From JBFMAI01 sp040755725 (GTDB lineage Bacteria; Planctomycetota; Phycisphaerae; UBA1845; Fen-1342), in assembly GCA_040755725.1 (NCBI GenBank), contig JBFMAI010000040.1, forward strand, positions 434,001-498,000: DNA of 64,000 nt, in the 5' to 3' direction. Every line of letters begins with the position of its first letter. Positions within the stretch are counted from its first letter, which is position 1. The notes below the pieces were generated by a model. That model did no database searches, was not told the origin of the DNA, and was given only the letters and a program-made list of their open reading frames with translations. Shown here in pieces: positions 51,232 through 60,008 of the stretch. A program made the translations under genes and the position numbers.

Positions 51232-52512
51232 TCACGGCAACAGGTCAATTAACTTATTTACCGTCGCGGCCGTGGCCCCGCGCCGACTCAGTATCGCCGC
51301 CTGGCCCGCCTTGCCCATCTGAACGCGGCGCTCCGGGTGCCGCAGCAGGTCGCTGACCGCCAGGGCCAGCGCGTCGGCGGAGCTGACGCGCCGGCATGCG
51401 CCCTCCGCCATCAGCAGGTTAACCGCCTCGGTGAAGTTGTCCGTGTGGGGCCCGACGAGCACCGGCTTGCCGAGTCCCGCGGCCTCCATGACGTCCGACC
51501 CGCCCATCGGAACCAGGCTCCGCCCCACAAACGTGATCGTGGCCAAGGCGTAGAACTTGCGCAGTTCGCCCAGCGTGTCGCCCAGAAAGACCGGCCGCGG
51601 CTCCGGCACGGCCGACGGCACGACCGGCGCCCCTGTGCTCCGGCGCAAACACGCGTACCCGCGCTGCACGATGAGCTGCGCCACCTCGTCGAACCGCTCC
51701 GGCTTTCGCGGGATGATCGCCAGTTGAAGCTCGGGGAACTGGGCCCGCAGTCGCGAGAACGCGTCGAGGATCAGGGCCTCCTCACCAGGACCCGTGCTGC
51801 CACACACCCACAGCGGCTGCGACCGGTCGATCCCCATCTCCGCGGCCAATTCATCCTGCCCCGCAATCCGGTCGGCCACTTCCGCCGCGTCGTATTTCAC
51901 CGACCCCGTGACCTCGACCCGCTCGGCCGGCACCCCCAGCTCGATGAATCGGGCCTGGTACGTCCCGTCCTGGGCCCCGACCCACTGGAGCGTGCGGAAC
52001 ATTCGCCGCGCCAGCCACCGCACCACCGGCCAGTTGAACCGCCGCACGCTCTTCTCGGTCGTGACGCGCCCATTGGCGATGATGACCGGGATGCCCTCGC
52101 GGGCGGCGATTTCGAGCAGGTTCGGCCAGACCTCGAGTTCCATGAGCACGATGACCGAAGGCCGCGTTCGCTCCAGCACGTTGCGAATGGCGAACGAGAA
52201 ATCGAGCGGAAAGCGGAAGGTCACCAGGTTTGGGTAGAGCTTGCGCGCCTGCCCCAACCCGGTCGTGGTGGTGCTGCTGATAACCACGGCGATGTCCGGG
52301 CTGCGCTGCCGCAGCTCGGCCACGATCGTCCGCGTGGCATTGACCTCCCCCAGCGACACGGCGTGCAGCCAGACGCAGTGCGCCGAGACCGGCCGCGACG
52401 GCACCCGCCCCAAGTACTCCCGCCAGGGAACGCCCGCTGGACCCCGCGTCCACCGGCGATAGAGCAAGTACGGCCAGCCGAGCCCCAACGCGACGGCGTA
52501 GATCAGGTCCAT
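51232..52512 (-). CDS. waaA: 3-deoxy-D-manno-octulosonic acid (Kdo) transferase
   Basis: 426 residues from ATG 52512. WaaA/KdtA pattern throughout: N-terminal membrane anchor (about 1-17), WLHAVSLGEVNATRTIV with the catalytic Glu, ISSTTTTGLGQA, LMELEVWPNLL, IIANGRVTTEKSV, FVGRSLVPMGGSDVMEAAGLGKPV. It moves Kdo from CMP-Kdo to lipid A precursor, so the organism very likely builds lipopolysaccharide or a related glycolipid. No other lipid A gene is near. The ribosome site is weak. Confidence 0.95.
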   Translation of the reverse strand: MDLIYAVALGLGWPYLLYRRWTRGPAGVPWREYLGRVPSRPVSAHCVWLHAVSLGEVNATRTIVAELRQRSPDIAVVISSTTTTGLGQARKLYPNLVTFRFPLDFSFAIRNVLERTRPSVIVLMELEVWPNLLEIAAREGIPVIIANGRVTTEKSVRRFNWPVVRWLARRMFRTLQWVGAQDGTYQARFIELGVPAERVEVTGSVKYDAAEVADRIAGQDELAAEMGIDRSQPLWVCGSTGPGEEALILDAFSRLRAQFPELQLAIIPRKPERFDEVAQLIVQRGYACLRRSTGAPVVPSAVPEPRPVFLGDTLGELRKFYALATITFVGRSLVPMGGSDVMEAAGLGKPVLVGPHTDNFTEAVNLLMAEGACRRVSSADALALAVSDLLRHPERRVQMGKAGQAAILSRRGATAATVNKLIDLLP

Positions 52513-52637
52513 CAAGAATGGGATCACGCTGGTGGTCCGACACCGGCCGCGGTGCGGCGCGCCGGCGGGCGCGGCTTTGCGCGGGCCCCGCCGGAGCCTA
52601 CAATCCGACCCGGTCAACGCCTCAGGAGCTTGCGAAC

Positions 52638-53516
52638 ATGCGTACCCGCTCGATCCGCATCTGCCGGCCGAGCATCATACTCGTTATGGCGGCCGGCGTC
52701 GTGGCCGCGGCCCAGCCGACGACCGCCCCGACGCCAACCACGACGGCCGCGGCAGAGGCCCCGCCGTCGCCCCCCCTCGACCCCCACATCGACGCCATCC
52801 TCACCCGCCTCGAGCAGCGACGTGTTCAGGACCTGCACGCCCGCCTCACTTGGCGACAGGAGTTCGTGGTCGACGAGCCCGACGAAGTGGTCGCGAAGCG
52901 CGGCGAGCTGTGGTACCAGCAGGCCGACCCCGTCGCCCGTTTTCTGATTCACTTCAAAGAGTGGATCAAAGTCACGGAAAAGCGGCCTTTGGACGAACGC
53001 CACCTGTTCGACGGCTGCTGGTACGTCGAGGTGCAGTCGCAAACCAAGACCGTACAACGGCGCGAGGTCCGCCGGCCGGATGACGCGGGCGACCCCTACA
53101 AGGTCGGTGAGGGGGTCTTCCCGCTCCCGTTCGGCCAGAAGAAGGACGACATCGTCCGCGAGTTTGAGGTGGCCTCGCTGCCGCCCGCCAACGACGACCC
53201 CAAAGACACGGATCACCTCCGCCTGACGCCGCGGGCCGGCACGCGCACCGGGCAGAACTACAAGGAGCTGGACTTCTGGGTGCAGCGGGGCGGCGCGACG
53301 GACGGTTTGCCGGTGAAGGTGCGCGTGGCCAAGCTCGACGGCACCGGTAAGCTGAACTCGCACATCACGATTACGTTCGGCGACGCAGAGCTGAACAAGG
53401 GGCTCCGCGACGGCTTGTTCGAAATCAAGACGCCGACGGGGTACACGGAGCTTGTGGAACGGCTGGAGTCGATCCCCGTTCCGCAGACCCCCGCACCCGC
53501 CGGAGCAGGCCGATGA
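52638..53516 (+). CDS. Exported LolA-like protein
   Basis: 292 residues from ATG 52638 (AGGAG upstream). Signal peptide at 1-25 with AAA-type cleavage site, then a Thr/Ala/Pro linker and a LolA/LolB-like half-barrel pattern: RRVQDLHARLTWRQEFVVDEPDEV, GELWYQQADPVARFLIHF, FDGCWYVEVQSQTKTVQRREV. Similar planctomycete proteins carry lipids or lipoproteins; no function is proven here. Divergent from waaA, followed by sucD 72 bases later. Confidence 0.7.
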   Translation: MRTRSIRICRPSIILVMAAGVVAAAQPTTAPTPTTTAAAEAPPSPPLDPHIDAILTRLEQRRVQDLHARLTWRQEFVVDEPDEVVAKRGELWYQQADPVARFLIHFKEWIKVTEKRPLDERHLFDGCWYVEVQSQTKTVQRREVRRPDDAGDPYKVGEGVFPLPFGQKKDDIVREFEVASLPPANDDPKDTDHLRLTPRAGTRTGQNYKELDFWVQRGGATDGLPVKVRVAKLDGTGKLNSHITITFGDAELNKGLRDGLFEIKTPTGYTELVERLESIPVPQTPAPAGAGR

Positions 53517-53588
53517 ATGGCCCCGGCGGCCGTCGGGCCGCAGCACCCGCGTTTCTTCGGCACGTGTGTTCCTGGGAAGCGAAGACTC

Positions 53589-54476
53589 ATGAGCATTCTC
53601 GTTGACGACCGGACCCGCGTCATCTGTCAGGGAATCACCGGCAAGGCCGGCGCGTTCCACACGGCGCAGTGCATCGAGTACGGCACGAAGTTCGTCGGCG
53701 GCTGCACGCCCGGCAAGGGCGGCACCAAGTCGGAGCACGGTCTGCCCGTCTTTGACACCTGTCACGAGGCGGTCGCGGCCACTGCGGCCGAGGCGAGCCT
53801 GGTCTTCGTGCCGGCGGCCTTTGCCGCCGAGGCGGCCATGGAGGCAGCCGACGCGGGCATCCGACTCGTCGTGCTGATCACCGAAGGTATCCCCACACTC
53901 GACATGGTGAAGGCCCGCAAGTATCTGGACGATCGCGGCACCAAGCTGATCGGCCCGAACTGCCCCGGCATCATCAGCCCCGGCCGGTGCAAGATCGGCA
54001 TCATGCCCGGCTACATCCACAAACCCCCGGCCGCCGGCAGCCGCAACATCGGGCTGATCTCCCGCAGCGGCACGCTCACCTACGAGGCCGTCTGGCAGTG
54101 CAGCCAGCGCGGTATCGGGCAGACCACCTGCATCGGCATCGGCGGCGACCCGGTGAAGGGGCTCAACTTCATCGAGCTGCTCGATCTCTTCGAGGCCGAC
54201 CCCCAGACGCACGCCATCGTGCTGATCGGCGAGATCGGCGGCTCCGACGAGGAAGCCGCCGCCGCCCACATCCAAAAGAACATCCGCAAACCGGTCGTCG
54301 CTTTCATCGCCGGCCAAACCGCCCCACCCGGCAAGCGGATGGGGCACGCCGGCGCGATCATCTCCGGCGGCGAGGGGACGGCGCAGTCCAAGATCGCGGC
54401 GCTGCGTGCCGCGGGCATCGCGGTCAGCGACAGCCCGGCGACGATCGGCGAGACGGTGGCAAAAGTACTGAAGTAG
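53589..54476 (+). CDS. sucD: Succinyl-CoA ligase, alpha subunit
   Basis: 295 residues from ATG 53589. CoA-binding loop VICQGITGKAGAFH, substrate loop GGCTPGKGGT, GPNCPGIISPG, SRSGTLTYEAV and the phosphohistidine region KRMGHAGAIISGGEGTA. It joins succinate and CoA with NTP in the citric acid cycle, with the beta subunit SucC. The sucC gene usually lies directly upstream; here it does not, so the subunits are encoded apart. Length is normal. Confidence 0.97.
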   Translation: MSILVDDRTRVICQGITGKAGAFHTAQCIEYGTKFVGGCTPGKGGTKSEHGLPVFDTCHEAVAATAAEASLVFVPAAFAAEAAMEAADAGIRLVVLITEGIPTLDMVKARKYLDDRGTKLIGPNCPGIISPGRCKIGIMPGYIHKPPAAGSRNIGLISRSGTLTYEAVWQCSQRGIGQTTCIGIGGDPVKGLNFIELLDLFEADPQTHAIVLIGEIGGSDEEAAAAHIQKNIRKPVVAFIAGQTAPPGKRMGHAGAIISGGEGTAQSKIAALRAAGIAVSDSPATIGETVAKVLK

Positions 54477-54650
54477 CCGCCGGCTCGCGCACCGAAGGGA
54501 GGGCGAGCCTCCGGGCGAGCCGCCTCAGGCGAGAGACTATCCCGAAACCGGGATCTACACGCAGTAGATAATCGAGACAGCGGTTTCTGCCGAGGGTTTC
54601 AACCTTCCCCCGACCCCTCCCTGAAAGGGAGGGGGGTTCGGGGGTAGCTT
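54477..54650. repeat. Composite repeat between convergent sucD and Kef genes
   Basis: 174 bases holding a partial family C unit (54494-54535, GGGAGGGCGAGCCTCCGGGC), a perfect hairpin ATCCCG-AAAC-CGGGAT (54539-54554), and a family A copy with arms CCCCTCCC / GGGAGGGG (54602-54644). The hairpin-plus-A order repeats that at 16660-16770. It probably ends both transcripts. Confidence 0.7.
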
Positions 54651-56714
54651 CTACGTGTCTTGTGCGGGCTGCGCCGGGGGGTCCAACACATGCCGGGTCT
54701 GATCCAGCGCCTTGTGCGTACCGACGAGGACCAGCACGTCCCCCGGCGCGAGCACGAACTCCGCCGGCGGGCTGGCCACCGGCTTGCCGCCGCGGGTTAC
54801 CGCGACGACAGTCACCCCCGTGCGGGCCCGCAGGTCGAGGTCGCGGAGCGACTGCCCGACGGCCGGGCTCCCCGCCTGCATGAGATACGTCTGCGTGACG
54901 GCGGCCTCGAGCACCGCCAGCCACTCAGCGCGAATGGCCTGATCGGTCGGTCGGCCGCGGAGCATGCCGTAGTGCCCCGCGCGCACGATCGTGACCTGCT
55001 GTTCAATCACGTTATCCGGGACGCCGAACTCCTTGAGCACGTGCGCGAAGATCTCGATGGAGGTCTCGAACTCCTCGGGGATCACCTGCCGGGCCCCCAA
55101 GCGATACAGCACCTCAATGTCGGTGACGTAGCGCGTACGGGCCAGAATGTACAGGTCGGGACGGGCGGCGTGGGCCTGGGCGACGATCTGCCGCGTGGCC
55201 CGCGGCTCCGCGATGGCGATGACCAGAGCGCGGGCCGTGCCCAACCCCGCGCGGTGCAGAATGGCCATGCGGGTGGCGTCACCGACCAGGACGGGAGCAG
55301 TAGAGGCATGCTCGGCGCGGGCCGTGTCCGGGTTCATCTCGATGACGGCATACGGGATGCGCACCGCCCGCAGCGCCTGGGCGAGGTTTCGCCCGTTGAT
55401 GCCAAACCCGACGATGATCACGTGGTTGGACGGGGCCGCCTCGCCCTCCTCCGTCGCGGGCGCCGCCCGGGAATCGCCCGCCGCCCCGCGGCCGGCCAGC
55501 CGGGCCGCCAACGCGCCCCCCAGCGGAAGGAAGAGGGCGCCCAGCAACATCGTGCCGACCGTCCACATGATGAGGAGGGTCAACACGTCCGCCGACAGCA
55601 GCCCACGGGCGACCCCCTGTAACCCCAACACGTAGCTGAATTCGCTCATCGTGGCCAAAGCCAGGCCCGCCGACAGGGCCAGGCGCGCCGGCCAGCCGGC
55701 CATGCGCACGGCGGCCGCCCCGAGGGCGGCTTTGACCACAATCGTGGCCAGGATGAGCACGACCACCGGCCCCGCCTGCCGGCGAAAGACGGCCAGGTCA
55801 ACGAGCATCCCGATCGAGACGAAGAACAGGGCGTTGAACACGTCCCGGAATGGCGTGGCCTCGGCGCGAAGCTGGTAGCGCAGATCAGTCTGCGACAGCA
55901 GCAACCCGGCGATGAACGAACCCAAGGCCCACGACCAGCCCGCCAGGCCCGCCAGCCACGCCCCGACGCATGCCACAACGATCGCGAACAGCGTCATCAA
56001 CTCCTGGCCGCCGTGCCGGAAGACCCGGTCGACCAGCACGGGCATCGCCCAGCGGGCCACGAGCGTGGCGCCGATGAGCGCGCCGATCCTCACCGTGGCC
56101 GAGCCGGCCGCCTGCGGCCACGTGGCCCCGGCGTCACGGTGCAGGAGCGGCAGGAACACCAGCAGCAGGATGGCGCTGATGTCCTGGAGCAGGGAAATGA
56201 CGGTTGTGATGGCGGCGGCGGGCGTATCCCCCTCGCCGCGCTCGCTGAAGTGGTTGACCATGATCGCGGTGCTGCTCAGCGACACCGCCACGCCAACCAG
56301 GGCCGCTCCGAGCCACGTCACGGGCAGGAACGCGCTGACGGTCAGGCCGGCGGCGACGGAGGTGAGCACCACTTGCAACGCGGACGCCAGCAGCAGCCGA
56401 CGGCCCATGCGGGCCAGCGGGGCCGGCGACAGCTCCAGCCCCACCGTGAACAGCAGCAACACCAACCCCAGCTCGGCGTAGGAGCTCACCTGTTCCTGGC
56501 GAACCAAAGCGAGACCGGACGGACCGACCAGAATGCCGGCGGCCAGAAAGCCGAGGATCCCCGGGAGCTTCAGTTGCCGCATGAGCCAGCCAGCCACCAG
56601 CGCCGTGCCGAACACCACGACGATACCCATGAGCATCGTCTGCGAGGTGTCCTCAGCCAGGGCGGCCGCCGGGTCCATGTCGGCCAACAGAAAACTGAGA
56701 GGCGCTGCCATCAT
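54651..56714 (-). CDS. KefB-type monovalent cation:proton antiporter with TrkA-N and TrkA-C
   Basis: 687 residues. CPA2 exchanger domain (about 25-405) with twelve or so helices and LPGILGFLAAGILVGPSGL; LLLFTVGLELSP fits the conserved region. Cytoplasmic TrkA-N domain (about 435-555) with HVIIVGFGINGRNLAQAL, then TrkA-C (about 600-675). It should exchange K+ or Na+ for H+ under NAD(H) or glutathione-linked control. It lies 125 bases after the Bat operon in the same direction. Confidence 0.93.
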   Translation of the reverse strand: MMAAPLSFLLADMDPAAALAEDTSQTMLMGIVVVFGTALVAGWLMRQLKLPGILGFLAAGILVGPSGLALVRQEQVSSYAELGLVLLLFTVGLELSPAPLARMGRRLLLASALQVVLTSVAAGLTVSAFLPVTWLGAALVGVAVSLSSTAIMVNHFSERGEGDTPAAAITTVISLLQDISAILLLVFLPLLHRDAGATWPQAAGSATVRIGALIGATLVARWAMPVLVDRVFRHGGQELMTLFAIVVACVGAWLAGLAGWSWALGSFIAGLLLSQTDLRYQLRAEATPFRDVFNALFFVSIGMLVDLAVFRRQAGPVVVLILATIVVKAALGAAAVRMAGWPARLALSAGLALATMSEFSYVLGLQGVARGLLSADVLTLLIMWTVGTMLLGALFLPLGGALAARLAGRGAAGDSRAAPATEEGEAAPSNHVIIVGFGINGRNLAQALRAVRIPYAVIEMNPDTARAEHASTAPVLVGDATRMAILHRAGLGTARALVIAIAEPRATRQIVAQAHAARPDLYILARTRYVTDIEVLYRLGARQVIPEEFETSIEIFAHVLKEFGVPDNVIEQQVTIVRAGHYGMLRGRPTDQAIRAEWLAVLEAAVTQTYLMQAGSPAVGQSLRDLDLRARTGVTVVAVTRGGKPVASPPAEFVLAPGDVLVLVGTHKALDQTRHVLDPPAQPAQDT

Positions 56715-56839
56715 GCCATACGTTCCACCGTCGGCGTCGTAGGGTGGCCCTCAGCCACAACCCAGTGCCGCGCCCGCCACGCGGCCGACGGCCCGCGTCA
56801 CCTCGCCCCCCGAAGTGGGTGACGCGAGTTCCACGTGAC

Positions 56840-57862
56840 CTACCAATCCCGATCAACCGGCTTCTGCCGCGCGGCCTGCTGTCGCGCCAAGGCCTCCCGT
56901 CGCGCCCGCTCCGCGTCCCGGACCATCTGCAACAACCGCTCCGCCTGCTCGCGGGTCATCTCGATCGCCGGCGCTTCCTGCCCCGGCTGCTCCTGCGACT
57001 CGCCTTCCTGGCCGGATTCGGCCTTGGGCTCGGTCTTGGGCTCCGAGGGCGGTGACGGCGATGTCTGCGCGGCGTCCGACTTCGACTCCTGTTGCTCCTC
57101 GTTCGACTCCTTCGGTTCTTGCGGCGACGAGGGCGACTCCTGCGGCTTCTGGTCCGCAGGGGACTGCGATTCCGGCGGCCGCTCCGACTGGCCCGGCTGT
57201 GAGCTGGGCTGACTCGCGGGCTGGCTCTGTGATTTCTGCTGGTCCGACTGGTCCTGCCGCTCGCTGCTTTGGGACTGGGGTGATTCGGACTGCTGCTCCT
57301 CAAGCTGACGCTTCAGCAGTTCCGCGAGTTCGAGGTTCGCCCGCGCGTCCGTCAAGGTCGGGTCCAGCCGCAGGGCAGCCCGATACTGCTCCGCGGCCGA
57401 CGCCAGCCGCGGCAAGGCCCCGCGCACGTCCTGCTGCCCGGCCGCGGCCAGAGCTTCGGCGTAGTCGCAATTGCCGAGGTTGTAGCGCGTGCGGGCCTCG
57501 AACGCCGGGTCGGGCGCGTCCTTCAGCCGCACCCACAGGTCGCGGGCCGCGTCGATCTCCCCAAGCTTGAAGTGGGCCGCCGCCTGATTGTGCAGGATGT
57601 CCGCCCGTTGCCGCTGGTCGTAGTCGGACAGCCGTCCCCGGCGGTCCCCGCGTGCTTGCGCGTCCGCCATCGTCTGGGCGTCCCGGTAACACCGCAGGGC
57701 TTCCGTGTATCGGCCGGCGGCGTAGTACTCATTCCCTTGTTGCACCAGCCCACGCGCCGGCGCGGTCGGACCGCTCCCTGACGGCTGCGGCTCGGATGCC
57801 GGTGCAGCCGCTGCCGGCCCAAGCACGAAGAAGACGGCGAGCTGCGCCGCTCGGCGATTCAT
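56840..57862 (-). CDS. BatC-like TPR protein with Gln/Glu/Pro/Ser-rich tail
   Basis: 340 residues. Signal peptide (about 1-20), then TPR repeats (about 38-185): NEYYAAGRYTEALRCYRDA, HNQAAAHFKLGEIDAARDLW, ARTRYNLGNCDYAEALA. Residues 190-300 are a low-complexity Q/E/S/P tract. The C-terminus MTREQAERLLQMV... ends in KPVDRDW, the typical BatC/BatE ending. The gene starts with GTGA/ATGA coupling to the BatB-like gene. Likely periplasmic scaffold of the Bat complex. Confidence 0.82.
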   Translation of the reverse strand: MNRRAAQLAVFFVLGPAAAAPASEPQPSGSGPTAPARGLVQQGNEYYAAGRYTEALRCYRDAQTMADAQARGDRRGRLSDYDQRQRADILHNQAAAHFKLGEIDAARDLWVRLKDAPDPAFEARTRYNLGNCDYAEALAAAGQQDVRGALPRLASAAEQYRAALRLDPTLTDARANLELAELLKRQLEEQQSESPQSQSSERQDQSDQQKSQSQPASQPSSQPGQSERPPESQSPADQKPQESPSSPQEPKESNEEQQESKSDAAQTSPSPPSEPKTEPKAESGQEGESQEQPGQEAPAIEMTREQAERLLQMVRDAERARREALARQQAARQKPVDRDW

Positions 57863-58926
57863 GCCACCTCCCGCCGACGAGTCTCCGCGGCTACGGCCGC
57901 CCAGCCCGTTCGCCGCGGTGCCTCGCGCAGCAACGATTCCACGAGCACCAGCGCCAGCGCGGCGACCGCGAACGGATGATACCGCGACAGCTGGCGGACG
58001 CGCCGTTGCGACTGCTCCTCTTGGCTGCGGGCCGCCGCCGCCATGCGGCGGTACAGCTCGCCCAGGTCGAAGTTGCTGGTGCCGACGGGCAGGAATACGC
58101 CGCGCGGACTCGCCTCCGCCACCCGGGCCAGTGTGGCGAAGTCGGCTCGGCTGCGAACGACCTGTCCGCCGTACTCGACGTACGATTCCCGCTGGTCCGC
58201 CGCCATCGGCACACGCGCCCCCTGCTCGGGGTCGCCCAGCGCGATGGCGATGACCGGCACCTGTTGCTCATTCCAGAGATTGGCGGCGGCCTGCTCAGGG
58301 AAGCTCTCGTGGTCCTCGCCGTCGGTGATGAGCAGGACGATCTTGTGGCTGTCAATCTGGTCGCGGGCAAAGAGCGACTCGGCCTTGCGCAGAGCATCGC
58401 CGATGAGCGTCCCCCCGCGCGGGACGCTGCGCGGCCCGACGTCTTCCAGCGCCAGTCGGAAGAAACCGTAGTCCGACGTCAACGGACAGCTCAGGGCCGC
58501 CGTCCCCGCAAAGGCGATCAACCCGACCCGGTCGCCGCCGAGCGCCGGCAACAAGTCGTCGCGGATGGCGAGCTTGGCCCGCTCCAGCCGGTTCGGCGCA
58601 ATGTCGCCCGCCAGCATCGAGCGCGACACGTCGAGGAGCACGAGCAGGTCGATGTTCCGCCGGCGAAGCGTCTGCGTCTGCTCGCCCCAGCGCGGGCCGA
58701 TCAGGGCCGCGACCAGCGCGATCAGCGCCGCCACGATCAGCCCCAACCGCAGCACGGCCCGCCCGACCCCCGCCGACCAGACCAGTCGTGGCAGCAGGCC
58801 CGCGTCGGCGAAGCGCCGCAACGCCCGCTGCCGCCGCCACAGCCCGTACACGCCGACGGCGGCGACCGCCAGGACGGCCCACAGCAGGTGCAGCCAACGG
58901 AGATCGTCGAACGTGAGGCCCGTCAC
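57859..58926 (-). CDS. BatB-like von Willebrand factor A membrane protein
   Basis: 355 residues from GTG 58926 (GAGGAAGG upstream, GTGA overlap). Two N-terminal helices (about 15-33 and 60-83), then a VWA domain with MIDAS DVSRSM (about 104-109), LIAFAGTAALSCPLTSD and VLLITDGEDHES, and a C-terminal helix near 325-340. Coupled to BatA and BatC. Metal-dependent adhesion site is intact, so ligand binding is expected. Confidence 0.87.
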   Translation of the reverse strand: MTGLTFDDLRWLHLLWAVLAVAAVGVYGLWRRQRALRRFADAGLLPRLVWSAGVGRAVLRLGLIVAALIALVAALIGPRWGEQTQTLRRRNIDLLVLLDVSRSMLAGDIAPNRLERAKLAIRDDLLPALGGDRVGLIAFAGTAALSCPLTSDYGFFRLALEDVGPRSVPRGGTLIGDALRKAESLFARDQIDSHKIVLLITDGEDHESFPEQAAANLWNEQQVPVIAIALGDPEQGARVPMAADQRESYVEYGGQVVRSRADFATLARVAEASPRGVFLPVGTSNFDLGELYRRMAAAARSQEEQSQRRVRQLSRYHPFAVAALALVLVESLLREAPRRTGWAAVAAETRRREVA

Positions 58927-60008
58927 GGGACCTTCCTCAACCACGTTGATTGCAGCAGGGTCTGTGCCGCTAGGCACACGAACGCCAGCATCAGCCACCG
59001 CCAGGACAACTCGCCCCACTCCACAAAGCTGTGCTCCTCCGTCTTCGTCCGCTCCAGCCGATCAATCTCGGCGTAGATGCGTTCCAAAGCGCCGCGATCG
59101 CGGGCGTGGAAGAACTTCCCGCCGGTGACCTCCGCGATCTTCCGCAGGTCAGCGTCGTCCACGGGGAACCGGCCGCCGAACGGACCCCGCTGCCCTGTGC
59201 CAGCCAGGATCGTGTACACCTTGATGCCGTACGTCGCGGCCAACTCCCCCGCTTGGGCCGGGGCAATCATGCCGGCGTTGTTCTCGCCGTCGGTGAGCAG
59301 GATCACGACGCGGCTGGCGATGACGATCTGATCACCGGAGCCGGTGGTCCGTTTCAGGTCCTTCAGCCGCTCGACCGCCAGGGCCAGCCCGTCGCCGATC
59401 GCCGTCCCGTCCTCCTCCTGGTTGCCGCGCCACCGTCCGGCGGCATCGAGCCAGATAATCGTCTGTGTCTGATCGAGCACTTCGAGCAGCGCGTCGCGGT
59501 CGAGCGTCAGCGGGCACACGCTGTCCGGGTACCGGGCGAAGCGGATCATCCCGACCAGGTCGTTCGGTCGCCCCGGCAGCTTGTCGTCGCCGACCACGAA
59601 CCGCCGAAATACGTCCTTCACGACGTCCAGCCGCGTGAGTTGCTCCCCCGGCGGGGACAAGTCGAGGTCCAACATGCTCGACGAGATGTCCACCACCATT
59701 TGAATCGCGATGCCCTCGACGGTGATCCGGCGGGATTCGTTGGGCGACTGCGGCCGGGCCGCGGCGACAATCAGCGCCACCAGGGCGAGCATCCGCAGGA
59801 CGGGCAGGACCAACTGGACACGCCGCCGCCACGCTCCCCCGGCCGCCCGCAGCGCTGCCAGCCCCGAGTAGCGGATGACCGCCCGGCGCTGCGGTTGCTG
59901 CCACAACCACCAGATCCCCGGCAACAGCAGCAGGAGCAGCAGCAACCACACCCAGGGCTGCGGCCACCAGAGCCACGTCGGCGTCAACGGCAGATGAACG
60001 TGGCTCAC
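58923..60008 (-). CDS. BatA-like von Willebrand factor A membrane protein
   Basis: 361 residues from GTG 60008, GTGA overlap with the BatD-like gene. Two N-terminal helices (about 17-34 and 64-80), VWA domain with MIDAS DISSSMLD (about 100-107), MIRFARYPDSVCPLTLD and VILLTDGENNAG, and a C-terminal helix. BatA-BatB pairs form an inner-membrane complex facing the periplasm, first linked to aerotolerance in Bacteroides. Confidence 0.87.
   Translation of the reverse strand: MSHVHLPLTPTWLWWPQPWVWLLLLLLLLPGIWWLWQQPQRRAVIRYSGLAALRAAGGAWRRRVQLVLPVLRMLALVALIVAAARPQSPNESRRITVEGIAIQMVVDISSSMLDLDLSPPGEQLTRLDVVKDVFRRFVVGDDKLPGRPNDLVGMIRFARYPDSVCPLTLDRDALLEVLDQTQTIIWLDAAGRWRGNQEEDGTAIGDGLALAVERLKDLKRTTGSGDQIVIASRVVILLTDGENNAGMIAPAQAGELAATYGIKVYTILAGTGQRGPFGGRFPVDDADLRKIAEVTGGKFFHARDRGALERIYAEIDRLERTKTEEHSFVEWGELSWRWLMLAFVCLAAQTLLQSTWLRKVP

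Noticed and set aside
50733..51356. 207-codon plus-strand frame after the pilin
   Set aside because: Spans a terminator, structured region and the end of waaA; peptide has no protein-like pattern.
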